A stretch of 64,000 nt of DNA from Qipengyuania sp. S6317L1 (GTDB lineage Bacteria; Pseudomonadota; Alphaproteobacteria; Sphingomonadales; Sphingomonadaceae): assembly GCF_023015615.1 (NCBI RefSeq), contig NZ_JALKAJ010000003.1:186001-250000 (forward strand). Direction: 5' to 3'. Numbering within the stretch: position 1 is the stretch's first letter; each line of letters opens with the position of its first letter. The notes beneath the pieces are model-generated. The model did not search any database, was not told where the DNA came from, and worked only from the letters and a program-made list of their open reading frames with translations. This document shows, piece by piece, positions 1-8,832 of the stretch. The position numbers and the translations under genes are program-made.

Positions 1-1385
1 CGGTGCGCGGGCATTGTTATGATGCGCTGGTGGGCTTTGCGGGATGCGACAAGAGCTTGCCCGGCATGATGATGTCGATGCTGCGGCTCAATGTGCCGTC
101 GATCTTCGTCTACGGCGGGTCGATTTTGCCAGGAACATATAAGGGCGAGGATGTGACCGTCGTCGATGTGTTCGAAAAAGTGGGGCAACACGCCGCCGGC
201 AATTGTCCGCTGCAAGAACTCATCGCGCTTGAGAAAGTCGCGTGTCCGGGCCACGGCGCTTGCGGCGGCCAATTCACCGCCAACACCATGGCGTGCGTTG
301 GCGAGGCTATCGGATTGTCTCTGCCAAACAGCAATATGGCGCCTGCACCTTTCCGGTCACGCGAAGAGATCGCGCGTGCCGCTGGCTCTCAGGTGATGGA
401 GCTTTTGAAGCTGAACCTGCGCCCCCGCGATATCTGCACCAAGGCTGCGTTCGAGAACGCTGCGCGCGTTGTTGCAGCCACTGGCGGTTCGACAAACGCC
501 GCGCTTCACCTGCCTGCAATGGCTAGCGAGGCGGGGATTGAATTCGACCTTTTCGATGTTGCCGAAATCTTCAAATCAACGCCCTACATCGCCGATTTGA
601 AGCCCGGCGGCAAATATGTCGCGAAAGACATGCACGAAGCAGGCGGCATCTACATGGGGATGAAGACGCTGCTGGATGGCGGCTTCCTCGACCCCAATCC
701 GATGACGGTCACCGGTAAAACCTTGGGCGAGAATATCGAAGAGATAACCTGGAACCCCGATCAGAAAGTGTTCTACGACGTGGCAAAGCCGATCACTCCG
801 ACAGGCGGTGTTGTCGGGCTGAAAGGCTCGCTCGCGCCCGATGGAGCGATTGTGAAAGTCGCAGGCATGGAACGCCTGAAATTCACCGGCACCGCGCGCG
901 TGTTTGACTGCGAAGAAGACGCCTTTGCCGCTGTTGAGAAGCGCGACATTGCCGAAGGCAGCGTCATCATCATCCGCTACGAAGGGCCCAAGGGCGGCCC
1001 CGGCATGCGCGAAATGCTCTCCACCACCGCTGCGCTTTACGGGCAGGGGATGGGCGAGAAGGTGGCGCTTATCACCGATGGCCGCTTCTCCGGCGCGACC
1101 CGCGGGTTCTGCATCGGACATGTTGGCCCGGAAGCGGCTGATGGCGGCCCGATCGCTCTGGTCGAAGATGGCGACACGATCTCAATCGACGCAGAGGCCG
1201 GAACAATCGACCTTGAGGTTGACGAGGACGTGCTCGCCGAACGGCGCAAAGCGTGGCAACCGCGCATGAATGACTACCAATCAGGGGCGCTTTGGCGCTA
1301 TGCTCAAAATGTGGGTCCAGCACGCGAGGGCGCTCTAACCCACCCGGGAGCAAAGGCGGAGACCCATGTATTTGCGGACATTTAG
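1..1385 (+). CDS. ilvD: Dihydroxy-acid dehydratase, 5'-truncated by the window edge
   Basis: This enzyme dehydrates 2,3-dihydroxy-3-methylbutanoate or -pentanoate to the 2-keto acid in valine, leucine and isoleucine synthesis. The open frame already runs at the window edge, and about 460 residues remain of a family usually near 570-620, so the N-terminus with the first cluster cysteine is missing. Visible motifs are [27 protein letters not shown] (cysteine ligands of the Fe-S cluster) and the C-terminal [16 protein letters not shown] signature. The GTG at position 3 lies inside the conserved domain and is not a real start. The 3' end overlaps the next gene by 20 bases. Confidence 0.96.
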   Translation, partial: VRGHCYDALVGFAGCDKSLPGMMMSMLRLNVPSIFVYGGSILPGTYKGEDVTVVDVFEKVGQHAAGNCPLQELIALEKVACPGHGACGGQFTANTMACVGEAIGLSLPNSNMAPAPFRSREEIARAAGSQVMELLKLNLRPRDICTKAAFENAARVVAATGGSTNAALHLPAMASEAGIEFDLFDVAEIFKSTPYIADLKPGGKYVAKDMHEAGGIYMGMKTLLDGGFLDPNPMTVTGKTLGENIEEITWNPDQKVFYDVAKPITPTGGVVGLKGSLAPDGAIVKVAGMERLKFTGTARVFDCEEDAFAAVEKRDIAEGSVIIIRYEGPKGGPGMREMLSTTAALYGQGMGEKVALITDGRFSGATRGFCIGHVGPEAADGGPIALVEDGDTISIDAEAGTIDLEVDEDVLAERRKAWQPRMNDYQSGALWRYAQNVGPAREGALTHPGAKAETHVFADI

Positions 1386-1719
1386 CGCCAGTCTCGCAGC
1401 ATTTGCGATCACCGCTTGCAGCGTGGCCGAAACGCCTGAGCCAGAGGGCGAGACAATCGAATGCGCAATCGGCGCTGGCGCCGGGTTTGCCGATGTGTGC
1501 ACGCTCGAATGGGCGAACGGCGTGGAAGGCGGCGAGTTTCTGATCCACCATCCCGAGGGCGGCTTTCGAAGGTTTGCGGTCAATGAAGACGCAAGCGGCG
1601 TGACCGCGCTCGACGGCGCCGAAGTGGCAGTGATGGGCGCGGCTACTGACGGGCAATGGCAGTTTTCGGTATCTGGCGATCAATATCGTATGGCCATCCC
1701 CGCGCCATCGGGTGCCTAA
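1366..1719 (+). CDS. Small predicted lipoprotein, function unknown
   Basis: The 117-residue product starts with a short lipoprotein-type signal ending in AITAC, so the cysteine near residue 18 would be acylated. The mature part is acidic and has two further cysteines, a possible disulfide. I recognise no domain. The ATG at 1366 follows a GGAG-type ribosome site and lies inside the end of ilvD, so the gene is probably translated from the ilvD message. It ends ten bases before the start chosen for the next gene. Lipid anchoring is predicted from the signal alone. Confidence 0.7.
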   Translation: MYLRTFSASLAAFAITACSVAETPEPEGETIECAIGAGAGFADVCTLEWANGVEGGEFLIHHPEGGFRRFAVNEDASGVTALDGAEVAVMGAATDGQWQFSVSGDQYRMAIPAPSGA

Positions 1720-1729
1720 GGGGAGCCTG

Positions 1730-3133
1730 ATGCCCTCCGAACACATTTTCGAGCAAATTCTCACCGTTGAGCAAATGCGCGATGCCGAGCAGCGCATTTT
1801 CGATGCGGGCACGCCCGTGTTTGAGCTGATGCAGCTTGCCGCAGGACGCGCGGCGGAATGGGTGCGCCGTATCGCAGCGGGCCGCAGCGTTACCATTCTG
1901 TGCGGGCCCGGAAACAATGGCGGTGACGGCTATGTCATGGCGCATCGTCTGGCGAATGCGGGGCTGAGCGTCCAGATCGTTGCGCCTGAGCCACCAAAGA
2001 CCGATGCGGCAAAGCAGGCGCGCGAATTGTGGGGCAGTGCCGTCCTTACCTCGGGCGGAAAGGCGCAGGGCGAAGTCTTCGTCGATTGCCTCTTCGGCTC
2101 CGGCCTCACGCGTCCATTGAGCGGCGCGCATGCCCTGCTTCTGCGCGATCTAGCAGGACGCCACCAAATTGCCATCGCACTCGATATGCCGAGCGGGATT
2201 GCGAGCGATACCGGCGCGCTGCTTAATGAAAAGCTGCCCTGCTTTGATGTGACTTTGTCGCTGGGCGCTTGGAAATTTGCGCACTTCATGCTGCCGGGTC
2301 GAGAGAAGATGGGCACCCTGCGGCTTGTGCGCATCGGGATAGACCGCGTCGAAGGCGCGGTTGAGTTGCTGCAAAAGCCGAAATTGACGGGCCCTAAAAG
2401 TGATGCGCATAAATACACCCGCGGCCTTGGCGTAATCGTTGGCGGCGCCATGACGGGGGCAGGGCGCCTTGCAGCAGAGGCTGCGATGCGGGGCGGGGCG
2501 GGCTATATCAAGCTGTGCCCTCAAGACACCGCAGCTGGCACCAATCCCGCTCTTGTTGAAGATGCAGGCGATCTTGAGCCGATTGTGACCGACAAACGCG
2601 CCGATGCGGTTCTTGTTGGTCCGGGGCTTGGGCGCGATGATGTAGCAAAGGCGAGGCTCAATACCGCACTTTCATCGGCAAAGCCTTTGGTGCTCGATGC
2701 CGATGCTCTGGTCATTCTGAAGCCTGCGATGCTTGCTGACGATCAGCCGGTTCTTGTGACTCCGCACGACGGAGAGCTCGACGCGCTTTGCCGCAGCTTC
2801 TCGGTAATCGCAGACGGGCGACGTGACCGTGCGCAGGCTCTCGCACGGGCGGCCGATATCGTGGTCCTTGCCAAGGGACCGGACACAGTGATCGCCGCGC
2901 CTGACGGGCGAATGGTTCTGGCAGGGCCTGCGCCTTCATGGCTGTCGGTTGCGGGGAGCGGCGATGTGCTTGCCGGTATAGCCCTGAGCCGCATGGCCAA
3001 TGGGTCGGACCCATTCACCGCCGCTTGCGAAGCGGTCTGGTTGCATGGCGAGGGGGCACGGCTTTGTGGCGCTGCCTTTACCCCGCTTGAGCTCGCGCAC
3101 AACGTCTCAGGCGCGCTGGCTAGGTGCGTTTGA
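1730..3133 (+). CDS. nnr: Bifunctional NAD(P)H-hydrate epimerase / ADP-dependent NAD(P)H-hydrate dehydratase
   Basis: The protein repairs hydrated NADH and NADPH: an N-terminal YjeF_N domain epimerises NAD(P)HX and a C-terminal ribokinase-like domain dehydrates the S form using ADP. The epimerase motif GNNGGDGYVMAHRLA lies near residue 65. The dehydratase domain shows GGAMTGAGRLAAEAAMRGGA and the anion-hole motif VAGSGDVLAGIAL near the C-terminus. About 467 residues is normal for the fused form. An in-frame GTG exists at 1712, but ATG 1730 follows the ribosome site AAGGGGAG with good spacing and was preferred. The next gene starts two bases after the stop. Confidence 0.93.
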   Translation: MPSEHIFEQILTVEQMRDAEQRIFDAGTPVFELMQLAAGRAAEWVRRIAAGRSVTILCGPGNNGGDGYVMAHRLANAGLSVQIVAPEPPKTDAAKQARELWGSAVLTSGGKAQGEVFVDCLFGSGLTRPLSGAHALLLRDLAGRHQIAIALDMPSGIASDTGALLNEKLPCFDVTLSLGAWKFAHFMLPGREKMGTLRLVRIGIDRVEGAVELLQKPKLTGPKSDAHKYTRGLGVIVGGAMTGAGRLAAEAAMRGGAGYIKLCPQDTAAGTNPALVEDAGDLEPIVTDKRADAVLVGPGLGRDDVAKARLNTALSSAKPLVLDADALVILKPAMLADDQPVLVTPHDGELDALCRSFSVIADGRRDRAQALARAADIVVLAKGPDTVIAAPDGRMVLAGPAPSWLSVAGSGDVLAGIALSRMANGSDPFTAACEAVWLHGEGARLCGAAFTPLELAHNVSGALARCV

Positions 3134-3135
3134 CG

Positions 3136-4338
3136 ATGGCGCAAGAGATCATTCGCATCGCTGCCAGGGGTGACGGGGTAGCCGCCGATGGCACGCATGT
3201 TGCGATGGGCGTCCCGGGTGATTTGGTCGAGGCAGATGGCTCGCTCAATCATGGCCCCCATCATGTCACACCTGCTTGCCCCCATTTTGGCACTTGCGGC
3301 GGATGCCAGTTACAGCACGCTGATGACGAGGTTCTGGCCCGTTTCGTTCGCGAACGGGTGGTCAATGCAGCCGCAGGTCAAGGCCTGGTGCCGGGCGAAG
3401 TGCTTCCTGAGCACATTTCCCCGCCACGTTCGCGCCGCAGAGCAGGGCTTCACGCGCTCAAGGTAAAGGGCGGTGCTCTTGTCGGATACCGCGAGGCGGG
3501 CTCACACAGGCTCGTCGACCTTAAGGCTTGTCCGGTGCTTGACCCCAAACTTGCGAGCCTTATCGAGCCGATGCGATCTCTGGTCGCAGCGCACGGTCCG
3601 AAGGGGAATGTCGATGTCGCCCTTTCGCTTTGTGATCAGGGCGTTGACATGGGGCTCACGCATTTCCCGCTGGAAGGCCTTGCTGCGACCGAGGCCGTTT
3701 CCGACTTCGCGCGGGAACATGGCCTCGCGCGTATCACCATCGACCAAGGATATGGGCCCGAAACGGTCTGGGAGCCTGAGCCTGCTACGGTCACCCTATC
3801 CGGATTGCCGGTCGCAATGCCGCCGGGATCCTTCCTGCAAGCAACGCCCGATGCCGAGGAGCGCATGGTTGAAGATGCTTGTCGCTGGCTTGGCGATGCG
3901 CCGATTGTAGCGGACCTTTTTTCGGGGCTTGGTACATTCGCCTTTGCCATTGCGAAAACCGGGGGCACTGGGCGCAAGGTGCTGGCCGCCGAAGCTGATC
4001 AAGCCGCGCATCTGGCATGCAAATCCGCCACTGCACGCACAGGCGGCAAAGTGATTGCACTCCACCGCGACCTGTTTCGCAATCCTTTGCAGGCCTCCGA
4101 ACTCAGCCGGTTTGGTGCTGTCCTGCTTGATCCGCCGCGCGCAGGGGCCAAGGCGCAAATTGCCGAGATTGCTCAAAGCACGCTTTCTCGTGTTGTTTAT
4201 GTGAGCTGCAATCCGTCCAGTTGGGCGCGCGACGGGGCGGTGCTTGCAGATGCCGGGTTCAAACTCAAGAAACTGCGCCCAGTGGGGCAATTCCGCTGGT
4301 CAACCCACGTCGAGTTGGTGAGCCTGTTTGAACGCTAA
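3136..4338 (+). CDS. Class I RNA methyltransferase of the TrmA/RumA family (uracil C5)
   Basis: The product resembles SAM-dependent enzymes that make 5-methyluridine in 23S rRNA or tRNA. A TRAM-like N-terminal segment (residues about 1-45) is followed by four cysteines in CPHFGTCGGC and a later CPVLDP, the pattern of the RumA 4Fe-4S site. The Rossmann methyltransferase part shows DLFSGLGTFAFAIAK, LLDPPRAGA and the catalytic-cysteine motif YVSCNPSSWARD. The substrate nucleotide cannot be assigned, so no symbol is given. ATG 3136 is used rather than the upstream in-frame GTG, which overlaps nnr. It converges with hydrolase 1: the two stop codons overlap. Confidence 0.88.
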   Translation: MAQEIIRIAARGDGVAADGTHVAMGVPGDLVEADGSLNHGPHHVTPACPHFGTCGGCQLQHADDEVLARFVRERVVNAAAGQGLVPGEVLPEHISPPRSRRRAGLHALKVKGGALVGYREAGSHRLVDLKACPVLDPKLASLIEPMRSLVAAHGPKGNVDVALSLCDQGVDMGLTHFPLEGLAATEAVSDFAREHGLARITIDQGYGPETVWEPEPATVTLSGLPVAMPPGSFLQATPDAEERMVEDACRWLGDAPIVADLFSGLGTFAFAIAKTGGTGRKVLAAEADQAAHLACKSATARTGGKVIALHRDLFRNPLQASELSRFGAVLLDPPRAGAKAQIAEIAQSTLSRVVYVSCNPSSWARDGAVLADAGFKLKKLRPVGQFRWSTHVELVSLFER

Positions 4339-5126
4339 TTGCGCAGCGCAGCGAGGATTTGCGCCTCTAGCCATTTGCGGTGCTCTGGTTCGACATAAGA
4401 ATGGCCCGCACCCTCGCAGCGTTTGATCCGCGGATCGCTCTTGTCCCATATCGCCTCGAAACTTTGCGCGGTGCGGTCTGCGCCAGCGATAAGGAAGCGG
4501 ACGCTGCCATCAAATTCTTCAAGCGAGCGGCGCATGTCTTCAGGAAGGGTCGTGGGTTTGCTGGATGAACGAATGGCACCGCCCAGACCCTTTGCAAGCT
4601 TGCGCAAATTCACTCCACCTTTCAGCAAGCGCATGACTTCTTGCGGGTTCTTCAGTTTCTGAAGATAGCGCGAGCGGATCGCTTCGGCGCTGTGCGTGGG
4701 CTCGGCATTGTTGTCCTTTTCGTCGTCTTCGAAAGTCCAGGGGTTGGACAATATAAGCCCGTCAAAGCCGGCGCCCTTCATCAACATAAGGGCCGAAGCC
4801 GCATCGCAATTGCCAAAGGCGAACACCCGTTCAACTTGCGGTGCCATCGCGCGGAACGCTTCGCAGGCTGCGGCGATATCGTTTGCGCTTTTGAGGAAGC
4901 CTCGATTGTCGCCCTCGCTGTCTCCTGTCCCCCGGCGGTCGAAGCGGAAGACAGGAAAGCCCTGTTTGGCTAGCCTGGCGGCAAGCAATGACTGCCCGCC
5001 AAACGCGCCAGAACGGATTTCATTGCCGCCATTGACAATGAGCAAGCCTGTAACCCCGGGCGCTGTATCGAGCGAGCCTGCAAGCATGTGGCTCTGGCAG
5101 CCGAATTGAAACTGGAGCCGGCTCAT
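4335..5126 (-). CDS. Exosortase A system-associated hydrolase 1 (alpha/beta hydrolase)
   Basis: This 263-residue alpha/beta hydrolase matches from memory the hydrolase 1 family that co-occurs with exosortase A. The oxyanion region is LLIVNGGNEIRSGAFGGQS, followed by RFDRRGTGDSEG. At the nucleophile elbow it reads FGNCDAAS, so the nucleophile would be cysteine rather than serine. A late GAGHSYVEPEH supplies a plausible catalytic histidine. It is the last gene of a four-gene minus-strand operon and starts in an ATGA overlap with hydrolase 2. The substrate is unknown; a thioester or ester made by the neighbouring ACP and ligase is a reasonable guess. Confidence 0.85.
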   Translation of the reverse strand: MSRLQFQFGCQSHMLAGSLDTAPGVTGLLIVNGGNEIRSGAFGGQSLLAARLAKQGFPVFRFDRRGTGDSEGDNRGFLKSANDIAAACEAFRAMAPQVERVFAFGNCDAASALMLMKGAGFDGLILSNPWTFEDDEKDNNAEPTHSAEAIRSRYLQKLKNPQEVMRLLKGGVNLRKLAKGLGGAIRSSSKPTTLPEDMRRSLEEFDGSVRFLIAGADRTAQSFEAIWDKSDPRIKRCEGAGHSYVEPEHRKWLEAQILAALRN

Positions 5127-5827
5127 GTATCGACTCTGTCATTCGCTGCGATAATCTGCGCGAGCGCGTCGGCCTGTGTCTGGTCGTGCGAAGGTTCTGC
5201 GCGTAGCCATAGCCCGCCGCCGCCGACCTGTGATTGCGCGATCACATGCTGAGTGGCCGAGGCGCTTGGGACTGCCGTTTCCAATTCTTGGAACATGGCC
5301 GCGCCGATGGGCCAGCCTGCGAGCATAAGCCCGCTTTTGCGTCCTTCTTCGAGCAATTGCTCCTGCGTCTCGGCGCGTCCTGCCTCGCGTGATGCGATCA
5401 AGCGAGCGCGGAGCATGGATCGCAACAGTTTCGCCCCGGTCTGGGGCGCATATTGCCATGTGGGGAGGGAGGGAGGGGCAAGAAGAGCGCCCGTGCGGAT
5501 GGTCAAGACCTCGGTTGCGCCAAACGCTTCGGCTGCTGCGCTCGCAGCCACGCGTAAGTCTTCAAGCGACAGATTGTCGAGAGGCACAAGGCTTTCATTG
5601 CATCCCGGCAAATCGGGCAGAAAACTGTCCACGCCAAGATCATCGAGAGCGCGCATCACCTGAACCGTGAAGCGGCGCATTTTGTTGGCTTCATCAAACA
5701 GGGCAGGGAGCACGAGCATCCGTCGATCTCGCCCGCGGTCAAACGAAACCAGCAACTCTTGGGAAGTTGTGTCGCCGGAACAGGGGGCCTGCCATGTCGC
5801 GATCATTCGCGGTTCAGGCGCGCTCAC
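5123..5827 (-). CDS. Exosortase A system-associated hydrolase 2 (divergent alpha/beta hydrolase)
   Basis: The 234-residue product resembles hydrolase 2 of XrtA loci. The N-terminus has LPALFDEANKMRR and then FLPDLPGCNES, typical of the alpha/beta hydrolase core. Where active members of the fold have G-x-S-x-G, the sequence reads TIRTGALLAP, so no nucleophile is obvious and the protein may be regulatory or use another mechanism. Start is GTG 5827; an in-frame ATG at 5806 is the alternative. It lies 6 bases after the ACP gene and overlaps hydrolase 1 by four bases, which indicates translational coupling. Confidence 0.72.
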   Translation of the reverse strand: MSAPEPRMIATWQAPCSGDTTSQELLVSFDRGRDRRMLVLPALFDEANKMRRFTVQVMRALDDLGVDSFLPDLPGCNESLVPLDNLSLEDLRVAASAAAEAFGATEVLTIRTGALLAPPSLPTWQYAPQTGAKLLRSMLRARLIASREAGRAETQEQLLEEGRKSGLMLAGWPIGAAMFQELETAVPSASATQHVIAQSQVGGGGLWLRAEPSHDQTQADALAQIIAANDRVDT

Positions 5828-5833
5828 GCGAGG

Positions 5834-6148
5834 TTACCCCTCGTCAAGCTTGGCCTTCGCAAAGGCCAAAAGCCCGCCAAAGGTTTCAAGCATTTCGCCG
5901 TCCACATCCTCATCTTCGATGACGATATCGAGGCGGTCTTCGATTTCGGTCAGAAGTCCGGCAACGGCCATGGAATCAAGCTCGGGCAGGTGTCCGAACA
6001 GCCCGCTGTCCTCATTAAGGGCGGCGGCATCCTCGGCATCAATGCCGAGCACATCGGCAATGATCGATTTCAGCTCGAGTGCCAATGCTTGCTCTTCTGG
6101 CGCGCGTTCGTTTGGCGCTGCGTCTGCCTTAGCCTGTTGAGAGCCCAT
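5834..6148 (-). CDS. Acyl carrier protein of the exosortase A locus
   Basis: This small acidic protein (104 residues from ATG 6148) carries the phosphopantetheine attachment motif LDSMAV, with Ser59 as the modified residue. It would hold an acyl or aminoacyl group as a thioester, probably loaded by the divergent acyl-CoA ligase. An in-frame TTG at 6184 extends the frame by 12 residues. ATG 6148 is preferred because AAGGA lies upstream at normal spacing. It is second in the minus-strand operon, downstream of the FemAB/GNAT-like gene. It has a lysine-, alanine- and glutamate-rich N-terminal extension before the four-helix core. Confidence 0.87.
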   Translation of the reverse strand: MGSQQAKADAAPNERAPEEQALALELKSIIADVLGIDAEDAAALNEDSGLFGHLPELDSMAVAGLLTEIEDRLDIVIEDEDVDGEMLETFGGLLAFAKAKLDEG

Positions 6149-6180
6149 CCCCTTGTGATCCTTCTTCTGAGGCGTTTGAC

Positions 6181-6217
6181 CCAAGGGCGCCCTGTTGCGC
6201 GCCCTGCGGGAGGGCCC
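6181..6217. other. Short hairpin-prone gap between the ACP and FemAB/GNAT genes
   Basis: The gap contains AAGGGC near 6183-6188 and GCCCTT near 6212-6217, with GC-rich repeats of GCGCCC between them. It could fold in the minus-strand transcript and modulate expression between transferase and ACP. No T-run follows, so a classical terminator is not supported. Confidence 0.25.
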
Positions 6218-7279
6218 TTAACGGCGTGGCGGGCTTGGCGCAAGCGCGGGCACCTCTGGCAAGGTAAGGCGTCTTGCCGTGAGACGGGCAAGATCAAGCC
6301 ATGCGCGCGGCTTTGTAAGGTTGAGGCAGTCGATGCGGTAGCGCGGGCGAACGGCCTCCATCCAGTCGGCCTTGTAGCTTTGGGTGCCTGTTCCGAAATC
6401 CACCAGTTGCACCTTGTCGATGTCGATCACGTGCCTGAAAAGTGCCGCTGAAAGTGTGGTGCCAGCGGAAAGTTTGCTTGCGCTATCGAGATGGGCAAGC
6501 TTGTGGATGAAGGCGCAGCCGCCCTCAACCGTCCAACACTGCGCGGCAACGGGCCTGCCTTCGTGAAGCGCAAGTCCCAAGCGCAAACGCCCCGCGCCCC
6601 CCTCCTCCTCGGCAAACCGGCGCAGCATGGCGGGATTGTCTTCCGACGGTTTCCAGCTTGCCTCGTAAATGGTTTCATATGCGTCCCACGCCTCGGCATC
6701 GAAATGTGTAAGAACGCGCGTTTCGACCTTTGAGCCCTTGCGTTTGAGTGTCGTGCGAAGCCGTCCGGGGCGCGATATCCAGTATTCATCAAAGCTGCGT
6801 CCTTTGACGTTCAGCACGTGGTTGGTGTCGCATTGGCAGACCTCGACGCGCCATCCTGCCTTAATAAAGGCTTCGGCAAGGCGGGTTGAGGAGCCATCCT
6901 CATCGGGAACCGGTTCAAGCGTTACGCGATGGGAGCGCGACTTGAGCTGGCGCGCAATTTCTCGAAGCAATACGTCCCCGGCATCGCCAGCAGGCGCCAA
7001 CTGCCGCCAGGTGAAACTGTACCAGTTTCGCAAGGGGCTGATGTGCCCGCCGCTTTGGGTCAGAGCGAGCGCAGCGGTGTTGGCCTCATCACTCGCAATC
7101 GCGATGAGCGGGGTGAGCCCTGCGTCTGCAAGAAGTGCATACCAGGCCGCGCGATCGAAAGGCGCGAGCGGCTGCGCAACCGAGCCGTCGTCAAACAGCT
7201 CTTGCAAGACGTTAACCGTGTCGTGATACCGCGCTTCGATCAATCGTTTTCGTGCCCTTCGATAGGAACCCAATGACAC
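6218..7279 (-). CDS. FemAB/GNAT-type acyltransferase, exosortase A system-associated
   Basis: The 353-residue protein has the double-GNAT-like architecture of BioF2-type/FemAB acyltransferases. In the second half, RPGRLRTTLKRKG, a WKPSEDNPAMLRRF block, HEGRPVAAQCW and LVDFGTGTQSYKADWM resemble the acyl donor-binding fold. It probably transfers an acyl or aminoacyl group to an amine, possibly from the neighbouring ACP. The start is uncertain: GTG 7279 overlaps the divergent ligase start, while TTG 7243 would leave a small gap. It is the first gene of the minus-strand operon. The acceptor is unknown. Confidence 0.77.
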   Translation of the reverse strand: MSLGSYRRARKRLIEARYHDTVNVLQELFDDGSVAQPLAPFDRAAWYALLADAGLTPLIAIASDEANTAALALTQSGGHISPLRNWYSFTWRQLAPAGDAGDVLLREIARQLKSRSHRVTLEPVPDEDGSSTRLAEAFIKAGWRVEVCQCDTNHVLNVKGRSFDEYWISRPGRLRTTLKRKGSKVETRVLTHFDAEAWDAYETIYEASWKPSEDNPAMLRRFAEEEGGAGRLRLGLALHEGRPVAAQCWTVEGGCAFIHKLAHLDSASKLSAGTTLSAALFRHVIDIDKVQLVDFGTGTQSYKADWMEAVRPRYRIDCLNLTKPRAWLDLARLTARRLTLPEVPALAPSPPRR

Positions 7280-8832
7280 CGCAGCCTGACCCTACACCCT
7301 TTCCGCTTGATCACCTCGCAGAGCGGGCGCGCGCAAGCGGTAATGGCGAGGCGTCTGCCTTGGTGCTTCGCAGCGAGGTCCTTACCCACAATGCGTTAAG
7401 AGAGCGTGTGGCCTTGTTCGCCGGGTGGTTGTCACGCGAGGTTCCCCAGAAGGGGGCGCGTATCGCGAGTTGGGCGGCGAAGGGCGAGCTTACCTGCCTC
7501 TTGCCATTGGCAGCAGCGAGGGCAGGGCTCATTCATGTGCCGATCAACCCGCTTTTGAAACGCGCACAGGTCGCGCATATTCTGGCGGACAGCGGGGCGG
7601 TGATGTTGATCGCTACGCCATCGCGGCTGAAATCACTGGAAGAGGGCGATGCGCCCCCTGATTGTGCGCAGCTGGAAGAGGGGCAGGCTCTTGAGGCTGC
7701 GTGGGACGCCGGTGTGGCCGTGGGTCCCTCTGCGGCCGACCCCCATGAAGTTTGCGCCATACTCTACACCAGCGGCTCTACTGGACGACCCAAGGGCGTG
7801 GTGCTGAGCCATGCCAACCTTTGGCTCGGCGCGGTAAGCGTTGCGCACTACCTCAAGCTGGCGAGCGATGATGTGACGCTGGCGGTGCTGCCCTTGTCCT
7901 TTGATTATGGGCAAAACCAGCTGCTTTCGACCTGGTATGCAGGCGGCAGCGTTGTGCCACTCGATTTCCTGTTCCCGCGCGACGTCGCAAAAGCTTGCGC
8001 CAAGCATCAGATTACGACGCTAGCAGCCGTGCCGCCGCTTTGGGTGCAATTGACTGAGATTGACTGGACGCGTGAGGCCTCTTCGCCCCTGCGCAGGCTT
8101 ACCAATAGCGGCGGAGCGCTGACCACCGATCTTGTGACCGATTTGCAAGGGATTTTCGCCAGCGCCGACCTTTATCCCATGTATGGCCTGACCGAGGCGT
8201 TTCGCTCGACCTATCTTGAGCCCGCATTGGTCGATAGCCACCCTACGAGCATGGGCACCGCCATCCCGTTTGCCGAAATCCTTGTGGTCAATGATGAGGG
8301 TGTGATTGCAGATGCAGGTGAAGAGGGCGAATTGGTCCACTGTGGCCCTCTCGTCGCGCAAGGATATTGGCAGGACAAGACCCGCACGGCCGAGAGGTTC
8401 AAACCGGCACCACAAGGATCCCGATATGGCGGAACCGCCGTCTGGTCGGGGGATCGGGTCAAGCGCGATGCGAATGGCCTCCTCTATTTCGTCGGTCGAC
8501 GCGATGCGATGATCAAGAGCGCGGGCAATCGCATCAGTCCGCAAGAGATTGAGGATGCGGCCCGTGCCACTGGCATGGTCGCTGAAGCGGTCGCGCTCGG
8601 CATACCCGATACAAGGCTTGGCCATGCGGTCCATCTGGTGGTAAGGCCAAACGGCAAAACCGTGGAAGAAGCCCGGCTTCCCAAGGCTTTACTCAAGGAA
8701 CTTCCCAACTTCATGCAACCGCAAGAAATTCATTGGAAAGACACGCTTCCACTCAATCCCAATGGCAAGATTGACCGCACGGCGCTTTACCGCGAACTGA
8801 CCGAAGGCCAGAAAATGGAGGGGAGATCATGA
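7273..8832 (+). CDS. Acyl-CoA ligase (AMP-forming), exosortase A system-associated
   Basis: This is an adenylate-forming enzyme of about 519 residues that activates a carboxylic acid as acyl-AMP and passes it to CoA or a carrier protein. The P-loop motif ILYTSGSTGRPKG lies near residue 170, MYGLTEAF near residue 300, and SGDRVKRDANGLLYFVGRRD and the C-terminal NPNGKIDR lysine site follow. From memory it corresponds to the XrtA-associated ligase family. ATG 7273 follows AGGA with good spacing; an in-frame GTG at 7252 is less likely. It overlaps the decarboxylase start by four bases (ATGA). Its substrate is unknown, with the nearby ACP the likely acceptor. Confidence 0.9.
   Translation: MTPQPDPTPFPLDHLAERARASGNGEASALVLRSEVLTHNALRERVALFAGWLSREVPQKGARIASWAAKGELTCLLPLAAARAGLIHVPINPLLKRAQVAHILADSGAVMLIATPSRLKSLEEGDAPPDCAQLEEGQALEAAWDAGVAVGPSAADPHEVCAILYTSGSTGRPKGVVLSHANLWLGAVSVAHYLKLASDDVTLAVLPLSFDYGQNQLLSTWYAGGSVVPLDFLFPRDVAKACAKHQITTLAAVPPLWVQLTEIDWTREASSPLRRLTNSGGALTTDLVTDLQGIFASADLYPMYGLTEAFRSTYLEPALVDSHPTSMGTAIPFAEILVVNDEGVIADAGEEGELVHCGPLVAQGYWQDKTRTAERFKPAPQGSRYGGTAVWSGDRVKRDANGLLYFVGRRDAMIKSAGNRISPQEIEDAARATGMVAEAVALGIPDTRLGHAVHLVVRPNGKTVEEARLPKALLKELPNFMQPQEIHWKDTLPLNPNGKIDRTALYRELTEGQKMEGRS

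Noticed and set aside
1072-1917. A 281-residue minus-strand frame spanning ilvD, the lipoprotein and nnr.
   Set aside because: It crosses three genes on the other strand and has random composition.
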